Assembly: GCA_016213865.1 (NCBI GenBank)
Contig: JACQZL010000382.1
Span: forward strand, 1 to 9,537
DNA from: Candidatus Rifleibacteriota bacterium
GTDB taxonomy: Bacteria; UBP17; UBA6191; JACPRK01
Length of the DNA stretch: 9,537 bases
Reading direction: 5' to 3'
The notes below the pieces were generated by a model. It did not search any database, was not told where the DNA came from, and worked only from the letters and a program-made list of their open reading frames with translations. Numbering within the stretch: the first letter of the stretch is position 1; the number at the start of each line of letters is the position of its first letter. Shown here piece by piece: positions 1 through 6,405 of the stretch. The translations under genes were made by a program, and so were the position numbers.

Positions 1-5
1 ACCCC

Positions 6-1421
6 TCACTCCTTCTCCCGGTCCAGCCCCAGCTCCGCCACCAGCTTGCCCAGATCCTGCCGGTTATAGCCAATCTCGGCCGCCGTCCTCGAGACGTTGA
101 AGCCGTTCCGCCGCAGGTGGTGCAGCAGGAACCGTCGATGAAAGAGCCGGACGACCGAGGACTTCGCCTTCTTGTAGCTGGTCTCGGCCAGGGGGAAGTT
201 CACCTGGTAGCCCTCGCCGCTGACTTGCAGCAATAGTTCGACCGCGGCTGCGTCGATGACGTTCGAGTCCGAGATGATGAACAGCCGTTCCACGATGTTC
301 TTCAGCTCCCGGACGTTCCCTGGCCAGTCATAAGCCGTCAGCAGGGCGATCGCTTCCGGGCTGAACTGCTTGCCCTCCTGCATCTCTCGGTTGAAGATGT
401 CCGAGTAGTACACCGCCAGCTCCGGCACATCCTCGGGATGAGTCCTGAGAGCGGGCACGTGAATGGGAAAGACGTTCAGCCGGTAGAACAGGTCCTCCCG
501 GAAGCGGCCGGCCTTGACCTCCGCCGCCAGGTCGCGGTTGGTCGCCGCGACGACCCGGGCGTCGGACTGCCTCGACAGTTCGTCCCCGACGCGCGTGAAC
601 TCGCGGTCCTGGATCGCCCGGAGCAGCTTGGACTGCAGCGCCAAGGGGATCTCTCCGATCTCGTCCAGGAACAGCGTCCCGCCGTCGGCCTGCTCGAACT
701 TGCCGCGTACGTCCCGCACGGCCCCGGTGAAGGAACCTCTCACGTGACCGAAGAACTCGCTCTCCAGCAGCCCCTCGGGGATCGCCCCGCAGTTGACCAC
801 GACGAACGGCCCCGAGTTACGAGGAGACTGCTGGTGCAGGTTGCGGGCGACCAGCTCCTTGCCCGTTCCCGACTCCCCCTGGATCAGCACCGTCGTCGAG
901 CCTCGCGGAGCCACGCGCTCGATCAGCTTGCGCACCGCGCACATCGCCTCGCTCCGACCGATCAGCCGGTAGCGAGACAGCAGCTTGGTGCTCATCTCCT
1001 GGAGCTTGGCCAGCGACTCGAGCTGCCGCAGGACCTTGACGCGGATCTCGGGCCAGGGGGCGTCCTTGAAGATGTAGTCAGCCACTTCCTTGAACCGAAT
1101 CAACAGGTTCACGGCGAAGGTCTTGGTCTGGCTCGAGAGGACGATCGTGCGCGAGCCCGGGGACTGCCTCGACACGTGTTCGAGTAGCCGCACGCCGGCC
1201 TCGTAGTCGAGGCGATCGGCCTGGGCGTCCTCGGGTGTCATCGGGAAGATGATGTCGAGCAGGATCAGGTTCGGGTGCAAGCGGTCGATCTTGCGGATCG
1301 CCTCCTGATAGGTCGAGGCGTAGTGGAACTCGGCCAGGTCGGCGGCAGGCCGGACCAGCTCGTCCTTCATCTCGTAGGTGTAGTTGGTGTCGTCCTCGAC
1401 GACCAGGACGCTCAGGGTCAT
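6..1421 (-). CDS. NtrC-family sigma-54-dependent response regulator
   Basis: This 471-residue protein is a two-component response regulator that would activate transcription by sigma-54 RNA polymerase in the cytoplasm. The N-terminal receiver domain (about 1-130) has the acidic cluster E9-D10-D11, phosphoacceptor D56 after LILLD, S96 in IVLSS and the conserved lysine K119. The central AAA+ domain (about 150-390) has Walker A GESGTGKE at 182-189, the sigma-54-contacting loop as GSFTGA at 229-234 (usually GAFTGA), Walker B around [10 protein letters not shown] and an arginine-finger region FREDLFYRL. The C-terminus (about 430-465) is a Fis-type helix-turn-helix with [13 protein letters not shown]. 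The start is supported by GGAG eight bases upstream. It lies 4 bp after the histidine kinase stop, so the two are a likely cognate pair at the end of the operon. The loop after D56 is about 12 residues longer than in CheY-type receivers. The family assignment is secure; the target genes are unknown, and I saw no clear -24/-12 promoter in the window. Confidence 0.95.
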   Translation of the reverse strand: MTLSVLVVEDDTNYTYEMKDELVRPAADLAEFHYASTYQEAIRKIDRLHPNLILLDIIFPMTPEDAQADRLDYEAGVRLLEHVSRQSPGSRTIVLSSQTKTFAVNLLIRFKEVADYIFKDAPWPEIRVKVLRQLESLAKLQEMSTKLLSRYRLIGRSEAMCAVRKLIERVAPRGSTTVLIQGESGTGKELVARNLHQQSPRNSGPFVVVNCGAIPEGLLESEFFGHVRGSFTGAVRDVRGKFEQADGGTLFLDEIGEIPLALQSKLLRAIQDREFTRVGDELSRQSDARVVAATNRDLAAEVKAGRFREDLFYRLNVFPIHVPALRTHPEDVPELAVYYSDIFNREMQEGKQFSPEAIALLTAYDWPGNVRELKNIVERLFIISDSNVIDAAAVELLLQVSGEGYQVNFPLAETSYKKAKSSVVRLFHRRFLLHHLRRNGFNVSRTAAEIGYNRQDLGKLVAELGLDREKE

Positions 1422-1425
1422 TGGC

Positions 1426-3540
1426 TCACTCCATCATCGTCGTCAGCGTGACGACTGCTTGCGCTCCCGGCCTGCCGTCGGTCCGATTGGAGAGCTCCAA
1501 CGTGCCGCCGTGGCGCTCGACCAGGCGCATCGAGGAGAGCAGACCCGTTCCCGTCCCTCCCGCTTTGCTCGAGAACCGCTCGCGGGCCAGCCGCTCCAGC
1601 ATCTCGGGCGAGACCCCGCGACCGTCGTCGACCAGACGGACTTCGACGTACCTCTGATCGAGCCCCCGGAGCAGCGAGACCGACACGGTCCTGGCGTCGG
1701 CCTCGAAGGAGTTGTGGAGGCAGTTCTCGAGTGCCGTCCTGAGGTTGGAGCGGAATTCCTCCGGACGCGTCACGCGGATGGCCATGGCGGTTTGGTTGGT
1801 CGCCGCGAACTCGATCATCGGAGCATAGACCGAACCTCTGACGATCCCCTCGATCAGCTTGTCCAGTGCGACCTCGTAGGTCTCGAGCAATCGGGCGATT
1901 CCCGTGGAGAGGCCCACGAACCGGTCGGCCAGCTCGGTCAGGAGCGCCCCGGCGTCGGGCACCGGCAATTCCTGGATGCGCCTCAGGCGCGAGCGGATCT
2001 CGGCCACGTCCAGGCAGTCCAGCTCCTCGATCAGGGCCGTGAGCGGCGGGCAGCCCGCGGTCACCAGTTCGCCCCTTCCCGCAATCTGCTCGGCCAGGCC
2101 GGCCAGCATGCGGTCCGTCTCGGCCAGGTTCGCGGGCCTGCCAAAGATGGAGACCGCCTTCTCCCCTTCGCCCGGAAAGCGCTTGGTCACCGCGAACTTG
2201 CTCTTGAGGCCGTGGATCCACTGGCGATGGGCCCGCTCCAACCAGCGGAGCGAGACCCCGAAGGCCGCGCGATCTCGCTCCTCCGACTCGAGGCGCAGAC
2301 ACCTGTCCAGCCACTCGACGGCCCGGCGCAGCTCTGCCGGCGACGCATGGGCCTCCAGCAGGGCCTTTGCGCTCTGGAGCGCCCGAGCGACGCCGGGGTG
2401 CAACCCGCTCGCGCTCTCGAGCAGACCGAGGAGGAACGTATGCGGGACCTGGGTGTTGGGGACCGGCGCCGCCGTCAGCCGTACCTCCCCACGCTCCCCG
2501 ACCAGGAGGTGCGACGGCTCGAAGCCCCCGACGGCCTCCGCCAGGTCGACGAGCCGCATCAACACGGCCACGCGCTGAACCAGGGGGCGGTTCGCCAGGG
2601 CATGCTCCGCGGGTTGCCCTTCGAACGTCTCGACCGAGAAGTACGGCAACCGGTCCTTGCGGATGTCATAGACCTTGAGGATGCCCGGATGGTCGAGCGC
2701 CGCCAGGGCCTTGGCCTGGGCCAGGAACTCCTCGATCCCCTCCTCGGAGGCGTGGCCCGGCGAAAGCACCCGCAAGACGACCGGGCGACCCAGGTCCCGG
2801 TCGAGCGCGGTGCAGTGAAGGACGGGCCCCGAGCCGGCCACGACACGCAGGTCCCCGTAACGCTCGGCGATCGCCCCGCGGAGGAACTCATGGGCCGGTT
2901 CGAGCCCCGAGGACGAGCGTTCGAGGTTGCCGATCTCCTCGAGCTGCTTGCCCACGTCGCGGAATCCGATGTCCATCAAGAAGAGCTTGAGGAACAGCTC
3001 CTTGGCCCGTCCCAGGAAGTTGTGCTTCTTGCAGGCCAGCGCCAGGTTGTAGCGCTCGTCGCTCGTGAGCTCGTCCGACGGAAGCTCGCTCTGGAGGCGA
3101 CTGGCCTCCTCGATGCGCCCGCTCTCGACGAAGGCCAGCAGCAGGTGGTAGCGCGCCGATCGACAGAGACGCTCGTCGGGCGAGCGGACCTGTTGCAGGT
3201 ACTGGACCGCCCTGTCCCACTCACCCGATTCGCAGCAGAAGACGCCGGCCTCGTGGAACCGCTCGGCCGTCGGGTCCTTGCGGAGCAGCTCCTCGAGGAA
3301 GGTGTAGATCTTCCCGGGGCTGGCGGGTTGGCGCTTGCTGCGCTGGATCAGGTGCCGCAGTACGAGCGACAGGATGACGGTGACGACCAGGACGAAGACC
3401 AGGAAGTAGGTGAAGAGTGGATTGCCCAGGGGCCAGCGTCCCTTGGTGACCGGATGCTCCCAGCTCAGGACAAGGAGCCACGGCGCCAGAATCATCACCG
3501 GCCAGAAGGCGTACTTGAGGAAGTCTTGGAGCTGCTTCAT
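1426..3540 (-). CDS. Transmembrane TPR / pseudokinase / histidine kinase
   Basis: This 704-residue membrane signalling protein has four parts. Two transmembrane helices (about 11-27 and 43-63) leave a short loop outside. A helical TPR-like region follows (about 80-215). Next is a Hanks Ser/Thr-kinase-like region (about 227-360), with RDLGRPVVLRVLSP and ALDHPGILKVYD as recognisable landmarks, but with the catalytic residues replaced. Last is a histidine-kinase ATPase domain (about 595-704): N box N606/N610 in ENCLHNSFEA, G1 box DDGRGV at 638-643, F box RFSSKAGG and G2 box GTGTGL at 662-667. A candidate phosphoacceptor is H443 in WIHGLKSK, unusually far from the N box. ATG 3540 is chosen because it overlaps the TPR gene stop as ATGA and gives a normal N-terminal membrane anchor; the same frame stays open upstream to 4572, but that part is shadow. 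It probably phosphorylates the response regulator that starts 4 bp later. Confidence 0.88.
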   Translation of the reverse strand: MKQLQDFLKYAFWPVMILAPWLLVLSWEHPVTKGRWPLGNPLFTYFLVFVLVVTVILSLVLRHLIQRSKRQPASPGKIYTFLEELLRKDPTAERFHEAGVFCCESGEWDRAVQYLQQVRSPDERLCRSARYHLLLAFVESGRIEEASRLQSELPSDELTSDERYNLALACKKHNFLGRAKELFLKLFLMDIGFRDVGKQLEEIGNLERSSSGLEPAHEFLRGAIAERYGDLRVVAGSGPVLHCTALDRDLGRPVVLRVLSPGHASEEGIEEFLAQAKALAALDHPGILKVYDIRKDRLPYFSVETFEGQPAEHALANRPLVQRVAVLMRLVDLAEAVGGFEPSHLLVGERGEVRLTAAPVPNTQVPHTFLLGLLESASGLHPGVARALQSAKALLEAHASPAELRRAVEWLDRCLRLESEERDRAAFGVSLRWLERAHRQWIHGLKSKFAVTKRFPGEGEKAVSIFGRPANLAETDRMLAGLAEQIAGRGELVTAGCPPLTALIEELDCLDVAEIRSRLRRIQELPVPDAGALLTELADRFVGLSTGIARLLETYEVALDKLIEGIVRGSVYAPMIEFAATNQTAMAIRVTRPEEFRSNLRTALENCLHNSFEADARTVSVSLLRGLDQRYVEVRLVDDGRGVSPEMLERLARERFSSKAGGTGTGLLSSMRLVERHGGTLELSNRTDGRPGAQAVVTLTTMME

Positions 3541-4505
3541 CGCTTCGGTCGACTGCCGCGACGGAGCAGCCGCCCCCACGGAATCGCCAGCAACGTGGCC
3601 AGGATCCCGGCCAGCGCCAGTTGGCCGTGAAGCCGCTCTCGCTTCTCCGGGTCGGCCCACCACCGCGGGTCTTCGAGCTCCTCGTCGTGACGGTGTCCGG
3701 TCTTGTCGGCGGGCGGGGGACCCGGTGATTCCTGGCGGTGGCTGGGTGGCTGGGTGGCTGGGTGGTTGGGTGGTTGGGTGGTTGGATGGCTGGGTGGTTG
3801 GGTGGTTGGGTGAGGCAGACCCAGCGCGTCGAAGAGCTCGCTGTCGCGAGGCAGCAGCGCCGGCGCCTTTAGCCACTGGCGGGCAGCCGCCGGATCGCCC
3901 GTCCGGAAGGAGGCCGTCGCCAGCAGCCCTCGCAATTGCGGCTCCGAGAAGACGAAGCCCTGCGGGACCCGGTCGTCCGCGAGCTTTGCCCGGAGCTTCA
4001 GGGCGCGCTCGAAGTACGGGATGGCGCGTGCGGGCTGCTCGACTTCCTTCATGTAGTAGACGCCCAACTGGCCGAGCAGCTCGGAGGTGAGCGGGTTGTC
4101 GGGATTGTAGCGAATGCCTGTCTCCAGCAGGCCCAACCCCTCGTCGACCTTGCCCAGGCCGTAGAGCAGGTGCTCGCCGCCGAGGCTGAAGGCCTCCATG
4201 AAGTGCGGGTCCAGGAACGTGACGAGGCCGTAGAGTGGCACGATCTCGGTGTTGCCGACCATCGTGACCCCGAAGGCGCCGTGGCCCAGGTCGAGTCTCT
4301 TGCCCTCGTGGACGTATCGATCGATCTTCAGGTAGAGCAACCGGGCCGCCAGCCCCCGGACCTCGTAGGAGAGGTTTCCGAGGAAGCTGCGGACGAGGTC
4401 GGCCCCCGTGGGCGGGCGGGCCGAGTCGCCGCCGTAGAGGTCGAGGACCAGGTCCATCCCCAGCCCGGCCAGGATGAGCGCCACGAGCAGGGCAGCCTTG
4501 CGCAT
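3537..4505 (-). CDS. Membrane-anchored TPR-like protein with Pro/Thr-rich repeat
   Basis: This 322-residue protein is of unknown exact function. An N-terminal hydrophobic segment (about 4-22) is a signal anchor or uncleaved signal. Residues about 85-225 look like degenerate tetratricopeptide repeats, with VTFLDPHFMEAFSLGGEHLL, LLETGIRYNPDNP and ARAIPYFERALKL. A Pro/Thr/His-rich spacer of 8-residue periods (HPTTQPPS, HPTTQPPN, HPATQPPS; 232-256) is encoded by an 8-bp DNA tandem array. A second hydrophobic helix (about 295-311, LALAGILATLLAIPWG) precedes a basic tail. The likely topology is a TPR body outside the inner membrane, tethered at both ends. Its ATG shares one base with the permease stop (TGATG) and its TGA overlaps the histidine kinase ATG, so translation is probably coupled on both sides. 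I infer that it partners the ABC transporter or presents a signal to the histidine kinase. The longer frame upstream to 5102 lies inside the permease gene and is not used. Confidence 0.85.
   Translation of the reverse strand: MRKAALLVALILAGLGMDLVLDLYGGDSARPPTGADLVRSFLGNLSYEVRGLAARLLYLKIDRYVHEGKRLDLGHGAFGVTMVGNTEIVPLYGLVTFLDPHFMEAFSLGGEHLLYGLGKVDEGLGLLETGIRYNPDNPLTSELLGQLGVYYMKEVEQPARAIPYFERALKLRAKLADDRVPQGFVFSEPQLRGLLATASFRTGDPAAARQWLKAPALLPRDSELFDALGLPHPTTQPPSHPTTQPPNHPATQPPSHRQESPGPPPADKTGHRHDEELEDPRWWADPEKRERLHGQLALAGILATLLAIPWGRLLRRGSRPKR
3737..3812. repeat. 8-bp tandem repeat array, 9.5 units
   Basis: On the plus strand the array is three GGTGGCTG, three GGTGGTTG, one variant GATGGCTG, two GGTGGTTG and a final half unit. 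It lies inside the TPR gene. Because 8 is not a multiple of 3, the encoded peptide period is 8 residues per three units and is nearly the same in all three frames. Copy-number change by one unit would frameshift the gene. The plus strand also has five evenly spaced GGG runs in a row, then three more, a pattern compatible with G-quadruplex formation. Confidence 0.95.
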
Positions 4506-5272
4506 CAGTACTCTCTGGCCTCCAGGACCCACCGGGCAGCCAGGAGGAAGAGCGCCGCGTAAACGGCCGCATACGCCAGGAGCCAGAGGACGAATCCGGC
4601 GGGGACGTCGTAGTCGTGGACGACCAGGTAGCGGCTGTCGAAGTGCGAGAGGTCCGGGACGACTGCCAGGACCACGCGCGCCGGCTCGCGGAGCCAGGTC
4701 GGAGACGAAGCCAGGAAGCTCGTGACGATCCAGTCGGAGAGGTGGGCGCTGACGTACAGGAAGATCGAGGCGAAGAAGGTGATGAGCCGCGTCAGCAGGG
4801 TCGATAGCAGCAGGATGGCGGCGCCGAAGACGGCCAGTTCCACCCCGATCAGAGCCGCGCCCACGAGAAGTCGCCACTCCGGCTGGCCTGAATAGAGCCA
4901 GACCATCCCGAAGAGCTCGGCGCTCAGCGGCACGAGGGTCGCGGCCAGCACGGCGAGCAGGGCGAGGTACTTGCCCAGGACCAGGTCCAGGCGGCGAACG
5001 GGCTTGGAGAGCAGGAAGTGCACCCCGCGGGTCTCCAACTCGTGGGGCAGCAGCTCGGTTGCCTGGAAGAGGCAGAGCAGGAAGCCGAACCCCGAGATGC
5101 ACAGGAACGCGACGTCCTTCTGGAACTTGAGCTGCACGCCGGTATTGTGGAACGAGAGCGCTCCGCCGCCGGCGATGAAGACCAGCGTCATGAGAAGGAA
5201 GAGAAGGTAGACCCGCTCTCGGAGGGCCTTGACCAGAGTGAAGCGGCAGATGGTGAGCGCGGCCATCGGCAT
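4505..5272 (-). CDS. ABC-2 type transporter permease
   Basis: This 255-residue integral membrane protein is the transmembrane half of an ABC exporter of the ABC-2 class. Hydrophobic segments are visible at about 20-38, 53-70, 99-118, 133-156, 160-180 and 228-247, i.e. about six helices. The cytoplasmic loop motif ELETRGVHFLLSKPVRRLDLVLGKYL (about 78-103) is the characteristic ABC-2 stretch that precedes the third helix and is thought to contact the ATPase. The start ATG at 5272 shares one base with the stop of the ATPase gene (TGATG), and its own stop is joined in the same way to the TPR gene, indicating translational coupling. ATG at codon 3 is an alternative start. The substrate cannot be read from the sequence; related systems export small molecules, polysaccharide precursors or lipids, or drive gliding or secretion machinery. 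Confidence 0.88.
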   Translation of the reverse strand: MPMAALTICRFTLVKALRERVYLLFLLMTLVFIAGGGALSFHNTGVQLKFQKDVAFLCISGFGFLLCLFQATELLPHELETRGVHFLLSKPVRRLDLVLGKYLALLAVLAATLVPLSAELFGMVWLYSGQPEWRLLVGAALIGVELAVFGAAILLLSTLLTRLITFFASIFLYVSAHLSDWIVTSFLASSPTWLREPARVVLAVVPDLSHFDSRYLVVHDYDVPAGFVLWLLAYAAVYAALFLLAARWVLEAREY

Positions 5273-6012
5273 CAGCCTCCCGAAACGGCGTCCGGGCCCA
5301 CCAGGTCGAGGAAGATCTGCTCCAGCGTGCGACCCGGATGGCGCTCGATGATGTCGGGGAGTGGGGCGTCGACCAGCAGCCGGCCCCCGTGCAGCACCGC
5401 GACGCGGTCGCAGATCTCTTGAGCGTCCAGCAACTGGTGCGAGCTGAAGAGCGCCGTGCCCCCCTGTTCGCGGTAGTTGCGGAGGAGATCCTTGAGCATC
5501 GAGCGGCCTACCGGGTCGAGGCCGGTGAACGGCTCGTCCAGGAGGAGGAAGTCCGGTTCATGGATGAGCGCCTGGGCCAATCCCAGCCGCTGGATCATCC
5601 CTCGCGAGTAGGTGCTGACAGGCTGGTCCGTCACCTGCTGGTGCAACCGCACCCGAGCGAAGCCCCGGGCGACGCGATCGGGCCGTTCGACTGCCGGGAC
5701 GCCCGAGAGCCGGGCCGCGTAGTCGAGGACTTCGCGGCCGGTCAGGTAGCCATAGAAATACGGGTTCTCAGGGAGGAAGCCCAGGTGCCGGCGGGCCTCC
5801 GGATCGCCCAGGGGCAGGCCCAGCAGGGTGCCCTGGCCGGAGGTCGGCCGCGCAAAGCCGAGCAGGATGCGGTTGGTCGTGGACTTCCCGGCGCCGTTGA
5901 GCCCGAAGTAGCCGAGGATCTGACCGCGCGGGAGCGTCAGGCTCAGGCCCCGCAGGACCTGGCGCCGCCCGTAATCCTTGGTGATATCGCAGAGCTGAAG
6001 GACCGCATCCAT
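5272..6012 (-). CDS. ABC transporter ATP-binding protein
   Basis: This 246-residue cytoplasmic ATPase energises the adjacent permease. Counting from ATG 6012, Walker A is GLNGAGKST at 37-45. The Q-loop region reads LGFLPENP (77-84), with Glu in the Q position as in many ABC-2 ATPases. The signature is YSRGMIQRL (135-143) in place of LSGGQ. Walker B is FLLLDEP (155-161), followed by the D-loop GLDP, and the switch histidine is H192 in FSSHQ. The length is normal for a single-domain ATPase, with a C-terminal tail (TLEQIFLDLVG) typical of this subgroup. It is the first gene of a five-gene unit, and its stop overlaps the permease start. An in-frame TTG at 6021 would add three residues, but ATG 6012 begins a standard N-terminus. 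Neither has a strong Shine-Dalgarno; the nearest purine stretch is only GGAC. Confidence 0.93.
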   Translation of the reverse strand: MDAVLQLCDITKDYGRRQVLRGLSLTLPRGQILGYFGLNGAGKSTTNRILLGFARPTSGQGTLLGLPLGDPEARRHLGFLPENPYFYGYLTGREVLDYAARLSGVPAVERPDRVARGFARVRLHQQVTDQPVSTYSRGMIQRLGLAQALIHEPDFLLLDEPFTGLDPVGRSMLKDLLRNYREQGGTALFSSHQLLDAQEICDRVAVLHGGRLLVDAPLPDIIERHPGRTLEQIFLDLVGPDAVSGG

Positions 6013-6110
6013 GCCGTCCAATCATTCTACAATGGTGCGGGCGAGGCCTGCGGGTCGCAGTTCGCGGCGCCTGTCAGAATGGCTGGCCCACGTTACCCGT
6101 ACAGTTCGGG
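6013..6110. other. Intergenic region upstream of the ABC operon
   Basis: This is the gap between the operon's first start codon and the palindromic repeat. It must contain or follow the operon's promoter. On the minus strand TAGAAT (6024-6029) is a fair -10 match, but the position 17 bases upstream (CGCAGG) is not a -35 and only about 11 bases separate it from the ATG. No -24/-12 sigma-54 box was seen. Confidence 0.4.
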
Positions 6111-6211
6111 CGTCATTCCCGCGAAAGCGGGAATCCAGGAGTCCTGATGGTCACAGGATTTCTGGACCCCCGCTCCCCGCTCTCGCGGGGACATGCTTCG
6201 CAGGGGTGACG
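6111..6211. repeat. Dispersed palindromic repeat, copy 1 (MITE/REP-like)
   Basis: A 101-bp element is bounded by CGTCA at 6111 and TGACG at 6211. It holds two strong hairpins: ATTCCCGC-GAAA-GCGGGAAT (6115-6134) and CCCCGC-TCTC-GCGGGG (6175-6190). An inner pairing TCCAG/CTGGA (6134-6138 with 6162-6166) also exists. The ATTCCCGC...GCGGGAAT core is a common dispersed repeat in many bacterial genomes. It ends the kinase transcription block and may act as a transcription barrier or mRNA-stabilising structure. No target-site duplication is obvious. Confidence 0.8.
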
Positions 6212-6405
6212 GAGTAGACTGTCCGGAAGGCGGCCTTGGGTTGACCGGTGCCCAGGCCGCAGTCCTGCAGCCCGCCGGCGACCCGGCGCCAGCCCAGCGT
6301 GGTCGGCTGCTGCCACTGGAAACAGATGCCCTGCTCGTCGGCCGCGGCAACGGGGAAATTGCGGTGCTCGCCGGAGGTGCGGAGCGTCAGTTGACCTCCG
6401 TTCAT
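6151..6405 (-). pseudogene. Fragment duplicated from the kinase sensor domain
   Basis: This is an 84-codon open frame whose ATG overlaps the kinase stop as ATGA. Residues about 6-51 match kinase residues 615-659: LTLRTSGEHRNFPVAAADEQ against LTLRTSGEHRKFPVAAADEQ, roughly 80% identical by hand. At DNA level 136 bp (6255-6390) match 6686-6821 without gaps and with 14 differences, of which about 10 change the amino acid. The last third of the frame is translated repeat element, including its stop at 6151. There is no signal peptide, membrane segment or good Shine-Dalgarno. It is best read as a remnant of a partial duplication or of a decayed paralogous gene. Expression by translational coupling to the kinase is possible but unproven. 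Confidence 0.7.
6255..6390. repeat. Direct repeat of kinase sensor sequence, downstream copy
   Basis: These 136 bp are about 90% identical to 6686-6821 in the same orientation and without indels. The copies are 431 bp apart start to start. The homology begins 12 bp beyond the kinase stop codon and does not obviously extend past either end. Confidence 0.9.

Noticed and set aside
438..1187. A 249-codon plus-strand open frame opposite the response regulator
   Set aside because: It is the shadow of the AAA+ and receiver coding sequence and carries no domain of its own.
1384..3630. A 748-codon open frame on the plus strand opposite the histidine kinase
   Set aside because: It is antisense to a gene with clear domains. 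Its protein is rich in Arg, Gln, Glu and Leu without motifs, as expected for the opposite strand of GC-rich coding DNA.
3541..4572. Upstream extension of the histidine kinase frame to give 1048 residues
   Set aside because: The extension overlaps the whole TPR gene in another frame and reads as Arg/Pro-rich shadow. The ATGA overlap and membrane-anchor N-terminus at 3540 fit a normal start. The open frame matters only for the fusion scenario described under the repeat.
6024..6029. TAGAAT as a -10 box for the ABC operon on the minus strand
   Set aside because: There is no -35 at 16-18 bases, and it lies only about 11 bases from the ATG, so a transcript would be almost leaderless. It was kept as a remark only.
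6093..6350. Open frames reading SFPRKRESR and VIPAKAGIQ across the repeat elements
   Set aside because: These are well-known spurious translations of the ATTCCCGC...GCGGGAAT dispersed repeat, not genes.
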